Assembly: GCF_000142905.1 (NCBI RefSeq)
Contig: NW_013657610.1
Span: 30,627 to 94,626, forward strand
From: Thecamonas trahens ATCC 50062
Lineage: Eukaryota; Apusozoa; Apusomonadida; Apusomonadidae
Direction of reading: 5' to 3'
DNA length: 64,000 nt
Numbering within the stretch: the first letter of the stretch is position 1; every line of letters starts with the position of its first letter. Positions 43,079-53,671 of the stretch are shown here, one piece after another. Under the pieces are notes generated by a model that did not search any database, was not told the origin of the DNA, and was given only the letters and a program-made list of their open reading frames with translations. Position numbers and translations under genes: made by a program.

Positions 43079-43113
<35 letters not shown>
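43078..43113. repeat. (CCCATA)n hexanucleotide repeat
   Basis: About six units of CCCATA (TATGGG on the other strand) lie 44 bases upstream of the DNAAF1 start. It is G-rich on the coding strand. Confidence 0.85.
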
Positions 43114-43114
<1 letters not shown>

Positions 43115-43606
43115 GCCCGTCCCTCTCCCCATGGAGTTCGATCTACATCCGACCGACTTCCTCCTCCTTCAGAACAATCCCCTCCACTCGTTGCCATACT
43201 TCCCCGTCTGCCTTCCCCTCTCCCTGACAATGACGACGATGATGATGTTGTTGACGATGACGATGACGAGCCACTGCCTTGGTCCTGGTCAAAGAGCGAC
43301 GGACCGGTGGTGGTGCTGGTGATGGGAATGGACGACGACATGAGTACGTGTATGTATGCGCGCGTCTATGCCTATGTGTATATATCCTGATGTTCGTTCT
43401 CGTGCTTGTCCTCGTGTTGGGGCTAAGGGAGGTGTTGGCGACGTCGTCGTCGTCCTCCTCGTCCTCCTCCTCCTCCTCGCCATGTCGCATTGAGGTCGCT
43501 CTCTGTCTCACTTTGCCATCATGCTGTTTTCGCGCCAACTTTGGTTGAGAGTGGTGATGATGGGGGGTGGGGGGTGTCAGTAAATTTTTTATGAGCTGGT
43601 GTAAGG

Positions 43607-43885
43607 CTACAGCAGGTTGGTGGTGTAGTCGGTCCCTCTCACGTCGTCCAATCTCCACATGCGAACGTCCATCTCTGGTGACATGCCAACCATGACAACA
43701 TCGCGGTCGCGCGATGCTATCGACGCCCTGCTGGAGACCGAGTCGAACCGGTCGACAACATCATCGGCCCGGCGGCGCCGGCGGCGCAAGCAGAAGAGCA
43801 CGCAGCGAATGCACTCGTTTGCAGTGTTGCGACGATATTCGATGGGGGGGGGGGGGGCACGATCAAGCTCGGTACGCTTAGTCAT
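43607..43885 (-). CDS. Possible small hypothetical protein (92 aa)
   Basis: A 92-residue frame with an ATG start, a poly-Arg stretch (CLRRRRRRADDVVDRF) and a charged C-terminus. I recognise no family. It is non-repetitive and lies in an otherwise empty interval, but an opposite-strand frame of 80 residues overlaps it and neither has supporting signals. Confidence 0.25.
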   Translation of the reverse strand: MTKRTELDRAPPPPIEYRRNTANECIRCVLFCLRRRRRRADDVVDRFDSVSSRASIASRDRDVVMVGMSPEMDVRMWRLDDVRGTDYTTNLL

Positions 43886-43955
43886 CTCTGCTTTTGCCTA
43901 GAGACTGTGTATCTGCTGGTTTTCTGGTGGAGACAGCGCCCATGAGCTGGGTCGC

Positions 43956-45361
43956 CTACTTGCTGAGAACGGCCACGCCCGGGAGCTCGATGCCCTGCAG
44001 CAGCTCGAGGGTGGCGCCTCCGCCTGTGGAGACATGCGAGAAGGCGCTGGTGAGGTTCTGCTCAGCGACGGCAGCGACCGAGTCGCCGCCGCCGACAACA
44101 GTCACCACCGATGGGTCATCCGAGCGGAGGTCGGCGAGGAGGCGAGCGAGGCCGGCGGTGCCTGTGGCAAACGGTGGTGACTCGAAGAGGCCCATGGGCC
44201 CGTTCCAGAGCACTGCCTGCGAGCCCTTGAGGGCAGCGGCAAAGAGGTCAAGCGAGGCCGGGCCGATGTCAAGGCCCATGGCTCCATCCGGGATGCCGGC
44301 ACCCGGCGCGAGGTCGACAACGTCGCCCACGGTGGCAGCCGAGATCGACTCAGCGATGGCGGCGTCGCAGGGGAGGACGAGCGAAACGCCGGCAGCGGCG
44401 GCGTCGTCGACGAGCGATGCGGCGTCGGCAAGGAGCTCGCGCTCCACGAGCGAGTTGCCCACCGGCACGCCTTGCGCGGCGAGCAGGGTGTACGCCATGC
44501 CGCCGCCGACGATGAGGGTGTCGACCCGCGGGAGGAGCGCCCGGATGAGTGGGAGCTTGGACGAGACCTTGGCCCCACCGAGAATGGCGGTAAATGGCTT
44601 GGGCGGCTTGTCGACTAGCGGGAGCAGCGCGGCAAGCTCGTCCTCCATGCACAGACCGGCGACGGCGTGGCGGGCGGCGGCAGCAGCGCCGACCGTCGAG
44701 CCGTGGGCGCGATGCGCGGCGCCAAAGGCATCACCGACGTACAGGTCAGCGCCATGTGCTAGAGCAGCAGCAAAAGCCGGCTCGTTGACCGTCTCACCAG
44801 GATGCAGGCGTGTGTTCTCCAGCACCACGATCTCGCCCGGCCCGAGTCGATCCCGGGCGGTGGCCGCCTCTGCCGAGACGCACGACGAGGCGTTTGCAAA
44901 CGAGACCTTTGCCTCGCCAGCGAGCAACGATGCGAGCTCTGCAGCGACAGGTTCCATCGAGAAGGCAAGGTTATCCTTTGCCAGGCCGAGCACATCATGG
45001 TCGTGGTGATCATGTCCCTGCAAAGTGTGGTTTTCTGTGGTTTCCCCCGAAGATGCAAAACCGGCGGCCAAATCGGCCAGCGACCACTCGCCATGGCTCC
45101 CTTCCGCCGATGGCAGAGAGTGCATGGCAGACGGACGACCAAGATGTGAGACAAGAGTGATCCGTGCCTGTGCCTCGGTCAGTAGGCGGAGGGTGGGCAG
45201 GGCGGCAAGGAGACGGGTCGGATCTGAGATGGTGGGCATGTCGGTGGTGGTGGTGGTGGTGGTGGTGGTGGTCATGGGCGTGTTGAGGTCGGCACGGACA
45301 AGGACAGATGCCCCGTAGAGTGTGCCGCGGGGATGCTGCGGAGGGTGGCGAGACGGTGCAT
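43956..45361 (-). CDS. Phosphoglycerate kinase
   Basis: The glycolytic enzyme that transfers the acyl phosphate of 1,3-bisphosphoglycerate to ADP. Family landmarks in order: SVLVRADLN, TRLLAALPTL, LVSHLGRP, LENTRLHPGE, GDAFGAAHRAHGSTVG, AILGGAKVSSKL, IVGGGMAYTLL, LWNGPMGLFE, VVGGGDS and HVSTGGGATLELL. The start is ATG 45361 (MHRLATLRSIP); a single base is missing near the CCCC at about 45327-45332, after which RGTLYGASVLVRADLN continues. Corrected length is about 468 residues, longer than the usual ~415. The extra length comes from a Thr10 tract after the first strand, a His/Asp-rich loop (GHDHHDHD) replacing part of the N-domain, and the N-terminal extension. GGGDS replaces the usual GGGDT. 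The short basic N-terminus could be a weak organelle-targeting signal, but the cytosol is more likely. Confidence 0.93.
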
Positions 45362-45690
45362 GGTGGGGGGTATGGGTGTGTGTGGGGTGTGGGGTTGGGT
45401 GGGGTTGAGTGTGTGTGTGTTTGTGGTGGTGGTGGTGGTGGTGGTGGTGGTGGTGGTCATTGTAATGGTGATGGTGATGGTCATTGTGATGGTGATGGTG
45501 ATGGTGATGGTCATTGTGATGGTCATTGTGATGGTGATGGTGATGGTGATGGCCATTGTGATGGTGATGGTGATGGTCATTGTGATGGTGATGGTGATGG
45601 TCATTGTGATGGTGATGGTCATTGTGATGGTCATTGTGGTGGTGATCATAGTCGCGGTCATACACGTGATCCTGGTCGCAGCTGTAGCCG
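45362..45690. repeat. GGTGAT/GGTCATTGTGAT satellite upstream of PGK
   Basis: (GGT)n, then GGTGATGGTGATGGTCATTGTGAT units fill the gap between the macro-domain gene's stop and the PGK start. As with the VIPAS39-like and USP48-like genes, the repeat occupies the promoter position. A separate (GGT)n at 45242-45273 lies inside PGK and encodes the Thr tract. Confidence 0.9.
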
Positions 45691-45721
45691 CCCTGTGTCC
45701 GCTGCCCTGGTCGTGCACCAC

Positions 45722-46600
45722 TCACTCCTCCGCCCGCACAGTCCCGCTCTCGCCGATGTCGGCCTCGCCCTCGGCCGCCAATGCCACATCAAAGGCCTTG
45801 GCGAACATGGCTACGCCGCGCGGACAGATGTCCACCAGCCGGATGTTCCACACATGCCGACTAGTGCCATTCTCCCTCCGCCGCGCCAGCCACCTCATCA
45901 CCGCCTCGACCACCGCCGTCCGCGCCGCCATCTGTTCTGCAGCCTTGATCTTGCTCGTCGCGCTGTAGTGGGTGAAGATCCCGCCCGAGATGGCCGGCAC
46001 CGCCACAGACGCCATCATCACAGACTCGCCACCCGGAGCAAGACCATCATCTCTCACTTCGACCCCAACATCCTCCTCAACCGTATCTGGACGATCCCCA
46101 TCGCCCGCCGGCCCGGCCCGACCACTTTGCGAGCGGACAGAATCCAGGGCGGCAACGACGCGCTCTGCGGCCGTTAGAGCACGACGGACGGTGCGCCGGA
46201 TGCGCGGGACAACCTTGGCAAAGGTGGCTCTTGCCACGGGCCAGTCTGTCCAGATGGGACCGACGGCATGGACGACGTACCGCACACCACGGACAGCAAG
46301 ACCTCCCTCAGCCAGCTGGACTCCGGCCTGAGTCGATGGCACGCTGACGCCTGACCTCTCCTCGCCATCGTCACGCCACCATTGCTTGATCTTCCTCGTC
46401 ACGTCCACCGGATGGCTGGCTCGTCTCAGTGCACCCGATACGCCGCAGTCCATGGCCGTAAACGAGAGCGAGTTAGCCGCGTTGATCACCACATCGACCT
46501 CCTCCTCGGCAATGTCGCCTGCCACAACCTCCACCACACTCCCGCACGCCATCGTCGCCGTTCGCACAACACGTCGCCGCTGCTTTCGCCGTGACGCCAT
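45722..46600 (-). CDS. Macro-domain protein
   Basis: A 292-residue protein with an ADP-ribose-binding macro fold. VVEVVAGDIAEEEVDVVINAANS gives the canonical GDI and NAAN motifs (residues ~22-45), CGVSGALRRA replaces the usual GGGV.GAI..A loop, YVVHAVGPIW is the VHAVGP strand and VAVPAISGGIF is the GSG.F/GIF diphosphate loop. Macro domains bind or hydrolyse ADP-ribose, poly-ADP-ribose or O-acetyl-ADP-ribose. The Asn of NAAN and the GIF loop are kept, so binding is likely; hydrolase activity is uncertain because the Gly-rich loop is altered (DCGVSG). A Gly/Asp/Glu insertion (about residues 160-185) lengthens the domain. I chose the ATG at 46600; one at residue 17 is equally possible. It is upstream of PGK on the same strand, with no sign of shared function. 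Confidence 0.82.
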   Translation of the reverse strand: MASRRKQRRRVVRTATMACGSVVEVVAGDIAEEEVDVVINAANSLSFTAMDCGVSGALRRASHPVDVTRKIKQWWRDDGEERSGVSVPSTQAGVQLAEGGLAVRGVRYVVHAVGPIWTDWPVARATFAKVVPRIRRTVRRALTAAERVVAALDSVRSQSGRAGPAGDGDRPDTVEEDVGVEVRDDGLAPGGESVMMASVAVPAISGGIFTHYSATSKIKAAEQMAARTAVVEAVMRWLARRRENGTSRHVWNIRLVDICPRGVAMFAKAFDVALAAEGEADIGESGTVRAEE

Positions 46601-46604
46601 TTGA

Positions 46605-46670
46605 TCCGATCCAATCCAATCCGATCTGTTCTGATCTGTCCCGTTCTGTTCCGTCCTGTTCCGTTTGCCG
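46605..46670. repeat. GATCC/GTTCC-like short repeat
   Basis: Imperfect pentamer repeats (CCGAT/CCAAT, then TGTTC/CCGTTC) lie immediately upstream of the macro-domain ATG. Confidence 0.5.
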
Positions 46671-46789
46671 CCTCTCCGATCTACCGCGTCAGCAGCCGGA
46701 GATTGAGAGACGTGTCCGACCGCCCGACCGCCCGATCGCCCGCCCGATCGCCACTACCTTGGAGACAACACAGCTGCTGTCGCCCATCA

Positions 46790-49700
46790 CTACTCGAGCT
46801 TCATTTTCTCCTCCTCCTGCTCCTTTGCCCGTGCCCGTGCCCGATCCCGGACCCGCTCTCTTGCCCGGACTCGCGCCTCGCGTGCCCGCGCCGCCGCGGC
46901 CTGGCTCTGCTCACGGGTTAGCTCGGCCATGGCCGCCATCTCGCCCTTGGTTCGCGCGATGAGTGCTTCAGGCGACCGATACAGCTCGACAAGCTCGCCA
47001 TAGAGATCTTCCTCCAGCCGCAGGCCAGCTTTGCTCTGGCGCGCCACAGCCATGTCGCGGCAGAGCGTGAGAATCGGGTCCGGGTTCGGCTCGAGGTGGT
47101 TGAACATGATCGAGTGGGCCACGCCCGAGACGTACGACCGCAGCATCCGCCCGATGGCGAGCACAACGCCGACGTAGACTCCGATGAGCCCGCCGAGCAC
47201 CGCAAGCACCGTGTCCGGCAACTCGTTCGAGTATACAAAGATCATCGGCCGCGCCCCACTCCCGCGCACCGCGTCCCACATCCCGGCCTCGCTCCGCTGG
47301 CTCACAAACCACTGCACGCTTCCGTCGCTCAGCGAGAGCGCCCCGATCTCCAGCGGAATGGTCGTCGCCCCGCTCCCGCTCAGCGGACTCGCCGGCGCGC
47401 CGAGCACCACTATCCGGGGCAGCACTTTGGTGAGCCCGATCCCAAGCCCGGTCACGTTCCATCCGGCCTCCAGCAGACTATCGGTGCTGAGACCGGCGCC
47501 ACGGCTCGCGTTGCCTAGCATCATCCCGAGCTCCCCGGCCTCGGCCTGACTCAGCTCGCGGCCGTAGTTGGCGGCGACGACCCGATGCTCCTGCTCCTTC
47601 ACCCGCTCGACTCGCATTCGCACCACCAGCCGCGCCACCCGCTCACCGCGCCCGGCCGCTGCAAGATCCGCCGCCGCCTGCGCTGCCAACGCCCGCGGCA
47701 CAGGCCAGGCCCGCTGCGAGATGACCGGCAGCGAGGCCACCTGGACCGCATCCTTGCGAAAGAGCGACTCGGAGAGCAGGCCGGACGATGCCTCTACTGT
47801 CCGGGTAAAGTTTGTGGCTCCGCCCACCAGAGGTTGCACCTCGCGGACAACAGCCAGATCGCCTGTCTCCGTCGACACCATCGCCTCGTACAGCGGCGCC
47901 AGCGCGTCGAGCTGGATGCTCACCGTGACTCGCTCCACAGGATTGGCCGCCAGCGCAGGATTCGCTGATGAGAAGATGAACAGCGGGAGCCAGAGAATGA
48001 TGACCATGAAGACGAGCAGGACGCAGCCAGTAGAGAGCTTGACCGCCGCAGGCCGCGCTTCGCCGCGCGATCGCTCAGTGGCGGCCTCGGAGAGCAGCCG
48101 GCACTTGACGAGAAAGACCGATGAGAACACGTCCTCGACCTGGAGCCATTGGTAGAAGAGCAGTGTCGTCGGCGTGCACATCCAGTCGAGAAGGACCCGC
48201 AGCTCGTACACAAACGGCAGGGCGAGGTAGGCCGAGAACACATACCCGCCCATCTTCGAGGCCTTTTGGGTCAGCGCCTGCCCCGAGGTGTATCGTGGGA
48301 AGCCGCAACGGATCTGGATGGCCACGAGGACCAGCGATACCATCCGCAGGATGTAGAAGACCACCAGCGCGCCCGAGGCCGTAAACGGCTTGGCCGTTGT
48401 CTGCGGGACGTAGAGAAAGAGGAAGACGTGGAGGCCGATGGTCACTCCGCACGCATACACCAGCGCGCCCGTCAGCCATTGCTTGAGATACACGGCCCGA
48501 TAGGCGAGAATGAGGATGAACTGCGCGAGAAGCACAACGATAAAGGTGACAGGAATCTGGTTGGCGAAGAGGAACTGCACAAAGTTGGTCGACTTCCCGT
48601 CGTCCTTGCGGAACGCGCCCCAGATAAAGATGGTGAAGACAAACGAGGCCAGATCCGTCCCAAACGTTGCCATATACGTATCCACCTCGGCCGCCTTTTC
48701 CGCATACACGCCCTCGACAAATCCCATGATCTGGCTCTTGATCTCCGCCACCATCGCCTTGATCTGCGCCACCTTGCCCGAGCCCGAGCCCGAGTCCGAG
48801 CCCGAGCCCGAGCCCGAGTCCGAGCCCGAGCCCGAGTCACTCGCCTCTTCCTGCTCCTCCACTCCTCCCTCTTCCTCTCTCTCGTCCTCCTCCTTGTCAA
48901 GCCCCTTCCGCCGGATGATCCACATGTGGATGTACAGCACAACAAGGACGACGAGATCGATGGCGACGTGAGCGAGAAAGACCGTCTCGTTCGACTTGAC
49001 CACTCCGATGACCCACGGGAGCGAGAGCCGCTTGCTGTACGATGAGGCGATGAGGGGCGGACACGAGGTGTCTGCGGTGTTGAACGCGTACCCGATCCGG
49101 GTCGACGTTGACTCGACGTCGCGGAAGACCTTGATGCAGAAGAGCGGGAGCTGGAACACGAGCTTGATCATGATCATCGCCTCCACGTACCGCGACATGC
49201 CCACAAGGTAAGCCAGCGATGGCTCTGGGTAGCGCACAAGGCCCACCAAGACCAGCGAGATGGGAAGGACCGACGAGAGAATCGAGGCTCCGAGAAGGTG
49301 CGCGAGGACCATGGCCAGCGCCACGCCCACCATCGTCGAGTGGTAGGCCAGCCGCTGAGCCGCGAAGAGGGCAATGGCAACCGTCGATGCCCGCGGCAGC
49401 TTGGCCTCCACCGCCTCCAGCCGCCCACGGACACGCGCGCTCATGTTGTAGTACGGATCGTTGTTGTACGCGTACAGCGCCGCCGCCACCACACGCTCCC
49501 ACCGTAGCAGGACGGCCGATGCGGCGCCATCAGCCAAGCTTGCCTCCAACGCGTCCTCGGCCTCATCCATTGCCGCCAGCTTTCCCAGAAGCGCCTGCCG
49601 CTCTGCCGCAAGCATCACAACCTGCGGCGCCAACGGCGCGACCTTGCCCTCGGCTCGCATCGCGCCCAGCAGCGCCGCATCGGCCTCGGTGGCAAACTGG

Positions 49701-51902
49701 GTGTGCTCGGTCAGCATCGCCCGCCGCACCTTCTCGGTCTCGTACATCTCGCTGTCCACCGCCCACAGTGCCCACTTGATCACCCGCGCTCCGCCGGCCC
49801 CTGCCTTGTCACGCCCGGAGCTTACCACCGCCATCGCCGCTCGCTGCACACTCGCCAGCGCGTCCTTGATCTTGACTATGAGCGGCTTGGACTCGGACTC
49901 GGACTCGGACTCGGACTCGGAGTCCGAGTCCGAGTCCGAGTCGAGCGAATGCGGCGACGACGACAGCGCCTTCTTGTCCACCGCCACATCGACATCGTCC
50001 ATGGCGACGGCGTCTCCGCCGCCGTCGTCAACCTCGCCAGGCGGCGAGGCGAGCGAGACTCCACGCGATCGGGCGACAGCCTCGAGATGAGCGGCGGCAG
50101 AGTCGACGTCAAACAGGGCCTTGCGATGCTTGCGCTGCTCGCGTAGCTGAGCAGTGCGTTCGCGGCGGATGATGTCCTCGCGGGCGCGCGCAGCTGCAAC
50201 CTCTTCCTCGGCCGCCCGGCGCTGGGCCCGCACGTAGGCGGCCTTGATCTTGGCGTGGCGGAGTGCGGCGAGGTTGCGGGCGTGGAAGATCTCGTACCGG
50301 GCCGAGGTAAAGGCGACGGCCTGGACGTGGACGAGGAGAAAGATGATGATGTCGAGGCCGAGGCCAACCGATGAGAAGAGCTTCGAGTAGGGGAGCTTGA
50401 ACAAGCCGATGTTGGCCTGGACGACCGGCGCTACGTCGTGCGGGACAAGCGGGAACTGGAAGACGATCTTGGCAAAGATGACCACAAAGTTGTAGAGCTG
50501 GAGGAGGCCCCAGAGCTTGCGACGGCGCGGAAGGATCGAGTCCGCTAGCCGTAGGTACTTGAGCGCAATGGCAAAGTAGCCCATCGAGAGCAAGGTGATC
50601 TCCTCGCGCCCGGCCACAGCCACCAGGATTGCTAGCAGGACGACCCGATACGAGTGCCGGAGCACTGCGTCGGTTGCTGCCGACGCCGTCATGGCCAACG
50701 CTGCCTTGTTCTCGGCGGCCGGCGATCCAACGGCTGACTCTACCGCATCGGCCCCGGCAACCTCGCTGGCCACCTCTTCGTCGGCCGCGGCGTCCTCGGC
50801 GGACAGACCGGTCTGTGACGGAATGGCAAACGCAGCGGCCACCACAAGCGCGTCGAGGACGAGGAACCAGCGATTGGTCATGAGGAGGCCGAGCCACTCG
50901 GCGAGCGACGCATCCCATCCGACCCGGAGACCCGGCCGCCGAGCCGTCTCGCACCCGCCGCCGGCCGCATCGGGCTTGCACAGGCACGAGCCGAGCGGCG
51001 AGCACACGCCTGAGCCACAGATCGAGCCCAGATCATGGTCGCACCGGACCCGCCCGCGCCCGCCCACCACCATGGCGTACTGCCAGCCCATCGCCGCCGC
51101 CACCACCGCCCGCAGCACCATCCGCCGCCGGCTTGCCTTTTCTCGCGTGCTCACCACAAGCACTGCCGCGAGAACGAGGTAGCCCAGGCCGATAGCGTTG
51201 GCCTTGATCACCGCCGCGCCCGCAAGCATGCAGATGAGCACATCGCGCGCATACCGCCTTGGTCGAGAGCTCACCACCCATCGCCACCCCTCGGCCACTC
51301 TCGCCTTGGTCGTACTCCACCACGACTGCAGCCGAGTCTGCGATGACGACGACTTTGGCGACGATGCCGATGATGCCGATGATGCCGATGATGCCGATGA
51401 GCCAGAACCTGAGCCAGGCACAGCACCGACTCCAGCGGCAGACCACACAGACGGCCCCGGCGACATGGCCACGACCATCGTCATGACCACGACCATCGTC
51501 ATGACCACGACCATTGTCATGACCACGACCATCGTCATGACCACGACCATCGTCATGACCACGACCATCGTCATGACCACGACCATCGTCATGACCACGA
51601 CCATTGCCATGGCCACGACCACCGCCATCGGCATCGGCATCTTGCCACCTCGCCGACCACGACAACGACAGCGCCGAGTAGAAGGACTCATCCCCCGCAC
51701 CAGATGCAGAGCCAGCAACATCTCTTCCTCCAGCGCCAGCGCCAGCGCCAACGCCAACGCCAGCGCCAGCGCCAGCGCCATCGCCATCGGGATCACTGCT
51801 CGTCCGACTTTGGCCATGATCTGCTGCTCCTCCTCGGCCACCATCATCAGCTCGGCTCGAGTCCGAGGCCAAGCCCGACGAGCTCGAGGACCAGTCGCTC
51901 AT
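46790..51902 (-). CDS. Piezo-type mechanosensitive ion channel
   Basis: A large multi-pass protein with the Piezo C-terminal signature. The anchor reads LLDWMCTPTTLLFYQWLQVED followed by the outer helix; the extracellular cap (47160-47960) opens with VTVSIQLDALAPLYE; then comes the pore helix region (VGVVLAIGRMLRSYVSG), HSIMFNHLEPNPDPILTLCRD and LEEDLYGELVELYRSPEALI at the end. More than 20 hydrophobic segments precede it, with acidic and Ser/Asp loops (48780-48900, 49870-49960). Piezo opens a cation pore under membrane tension. At about 1,700 residues it is shorter than animal Piezo (2,100-2,900), implying fewer blade units. A Cys-rich loop (CGSGVCSPLGSCLC, ~50945-51045) lies in the N-terminal part. 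The N-terminus is uncertain: MSDWSSSSSG at 51902 looks natural but needs a frame change inside the 51.4-51.65 kb repeat; the ATG at 51847 is in frame but yields only repeat sequence. Confidence 0.9.
51440..51640. repeat. CATGACCACGACCATCGT tandem repeat in Piezo N-terminal region
   Basis: About eight 18-base units of the same GGTCAT-type family as the intergenic satellites. In the frame of the 51902 ATG it encodes GRGHDD repeats; in the other it encodes VVMTM. The frame change at the Piezo N-terminus falls here. Confidence 0.85.
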
Positions 51903-52195
51903 GCCGCACCTTGCTGGTCTTCCGGACAGTCTGCCTGTCTGTCACTCGCGTGCTCGCTCTCTGCCACCCGCAGTGCCGGCGAGGAGTACCGAGAGCTGTC
52001 GGTTGCTCCTGCTCTCTTCTGTCCAGCTTCTTGTTGTGTGCCGAGCTGCAGCGAGCGGGCAAGGTGCGGATCGTGGAGCGGATCAACCAGACCTGATCCA
52101 GGTATTCTGTGTAACACTAATTTTATGTGGCGCACCCCCACCCGCGGACACGCATGAAGGTTGCCGGCGGTGGCGGGCCGATCTCGGGCATGTGG

Positions 52196-53671
52196 CTACT
52201 CTCGAATGGAGAACTCGGTTCGCTCCTTGCCGCCGGTGGCCGGAGTTGACTGGAGGAAGCCGATGAGGGCGTTGAGGACAAAGTCGGGCCAGCGGTAGAG
52301 GTCGCGCTCGACAGGGACAAAGATGCCGTGGCCGGCCTGCGCAGCGGCAAAGACGGAGACCACATCGCCGGCGGCAACATCCTCCCCGCTAAGGTAGCGC
52401 GAGAAGAGGCGGGCCTGAAAGGCGGCCACCTCGGGCCCCGAGACAAAGAGGCCGAGCTCCGAGTCAGTCGGCTCGGACGAGAGCGAGCGGTCCGAGAGGT
52501 TTGACGAGGAGCGGATGAGGTGCTGCGAGTCGACGACGATCATATTCGAGTGGACCTTGACCAGGACAGAGTCGTGCTCGAGGAAGCCGACAAAGACATG
52601 CTGGTAGAGCTGCTCAGTGGAGACGCCTGCGGCGGCCACGGTCCGCTCCAGATGGCGGAGGCTCCAGACGAGCGACGACGAGCAGTAGAGGCGGGTGACA
52701 AAGGACGGCTCGTCCTGCTGGGCCATGTTGGTGAGGATGACGACGCGGAAGGCGTCGTCGCCCTCCTCCACGGCGCGCACCACCCGCGCGGCGATGGCGC
52801 CCACGATGCCGTTCTGCGAGGACTCGCCAGACATAAAGGCCTGGTTCTCGAGGTGGATGGACGACTTGGCGCCTTCGATGAGCTCGCGCATGAGCTGGGC
52901 CTCGGTGGCGTGCGCCACCAGTGGGAGCGGCGGCACACGCTGGGTGCTCACCTTGCCGCTGGTGTTGGACGAGAACCATGAGGCCATGGCCGCCTTGGTC
53001 TGTGAGCCGTTCCGGGCGTGGATGACGGCGCCTAGCTCGTGCCAGTAGTAGCCGAGCTCGTTGACCTCGAGCCAGCCGGCCCGCTCGGTGTTCATGTCGC
53101 AACCGGTGACCATGACCCACTCGGCCGAGTCGATGGCCACGTACTTCTGGTGGTGGTACGACCAGCTCTCGTTGTTGGAAAAGTAGAGCATCCATGGGGC
53201 AGGCCCCAGCGAGCCGCGGAGGCACACAATCTCCACGGGCGCCATCGCAGCCTTGAACTCAGCCACCGACAGGTTGCCGTAGCACGAGGCAGGATTGTAA
53301 GCCATCCGCACCTCGACACCGCGCTCGGCAGCCGCCACCAGCACGTCCCGCACAGTCGGGTCGTTGTCAGAGTACTCAACCTTGCCGGTCATCGGCTCGC
53401 CGTTGGGCCCGCCGCTCCACTGCGGCAGCCGCACAAACGGGTCGCAGATGAACGTCGAGTACTCGATCTTCTCCTTCGCCTGCTCCACCAGCCACCGCAC
53501 GCTCGCCTTGCACTCGTCAAAGTCTGCCAGGAGCCTCACCTCTTCACGATCATCGGCTAGCGCAAGCGCAGCCTCACGCCTCCTCGCCACATCCCCGAGC
53601 GACGACGACGATGCAGACGCCGTCAGCGTCTGCGACGACGACTGCGACGACGACGACGAGCTACTTGCCAT
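52196..53671 (-). CDS. Phospholipase D-superfamily protein with a degenerate second HKD motif
   Basis: A 491-residue protein built of two PLD halves. The first HKD motif is intact: SYHHQKYVAIDSAEWVMVTG (HxKxxxxD, His about residue 172) followed by GCDMN. The second is VHSNMIVVDSQHLIRSSSN (about residue 372), where Asn replaces the Lys of HxK. The remaining landmarks (SSIHLENQAFMS, the xENQ motif before HKD2, and SSNLSDRSL after it) fit eukaryotic phosphatidylcholine-hydrolysing PLDs. PX, PH and C2 domains are absent; the N-terminus is a Ser-rich 25-residue stretch without a signal peptide. In most PLDs both HKD motifs form one active site, so loss of Lys may reduce or change activity. Lipid target is unknown. 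One uninterrupted frame. Confidence 0.87.
   Translation of the reverse strand: MASSSSSSSQSSSQTLTASASSSSLGDVARRREAALALADDREEVRLLADFDECKASVRWLVEQAKEKIEYSTFICDPFVRLPQWSGGPNGEPMTGKVEYSDNDPTVRDVLVAAAERGVEVRMAYNPASCYGNLSVAEFKAAMAPVEIVCLRGSLGPAPWMLYFSNNESWSYHHQKYVAIDSAEWVMVTGCDMNTERAGWLEVNELGYYWHELGAVIHARNGSQTKAAMASWFSSNTSGKVSTQRVPPLPLVAHATEAQLMRELIEGAKSSIHLENQAFMSGESSQNGIVGAIAARVVRAVEEGDDAFRVVILTNMAQQDEPSFVTRLYCSSSLVWSLRHLERTVAAAGVSTEQLYQHVFVGFLEHDSVLVKVHSNMIVVDSQHLIRSSSNLSDRSLSSEPTDSELGLFVSGPEVAAFQARLFSRYLSGEDVAAGDVVSVFAAAQAGHGIFVPVERDLYRWPDFVLNALIGFLQSTPATGGKERTEFSIRE

Larger units (their letters stand above)
43035..43955. other. Intergenic region between PGK and DNAAF1
   Basis: About 0.9 kb. 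It contains (CCCATA)n at 43078-43113 just upstream of DNAAF1, GAC/GTC-rich triplet runs (43225-43270, 43440-43485), a GT-rich tract (43340-43395) and a G-run at 43847-43857. One small frame (43607-43885, -) is listed separately at low confidence. Confidence 0.5.
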
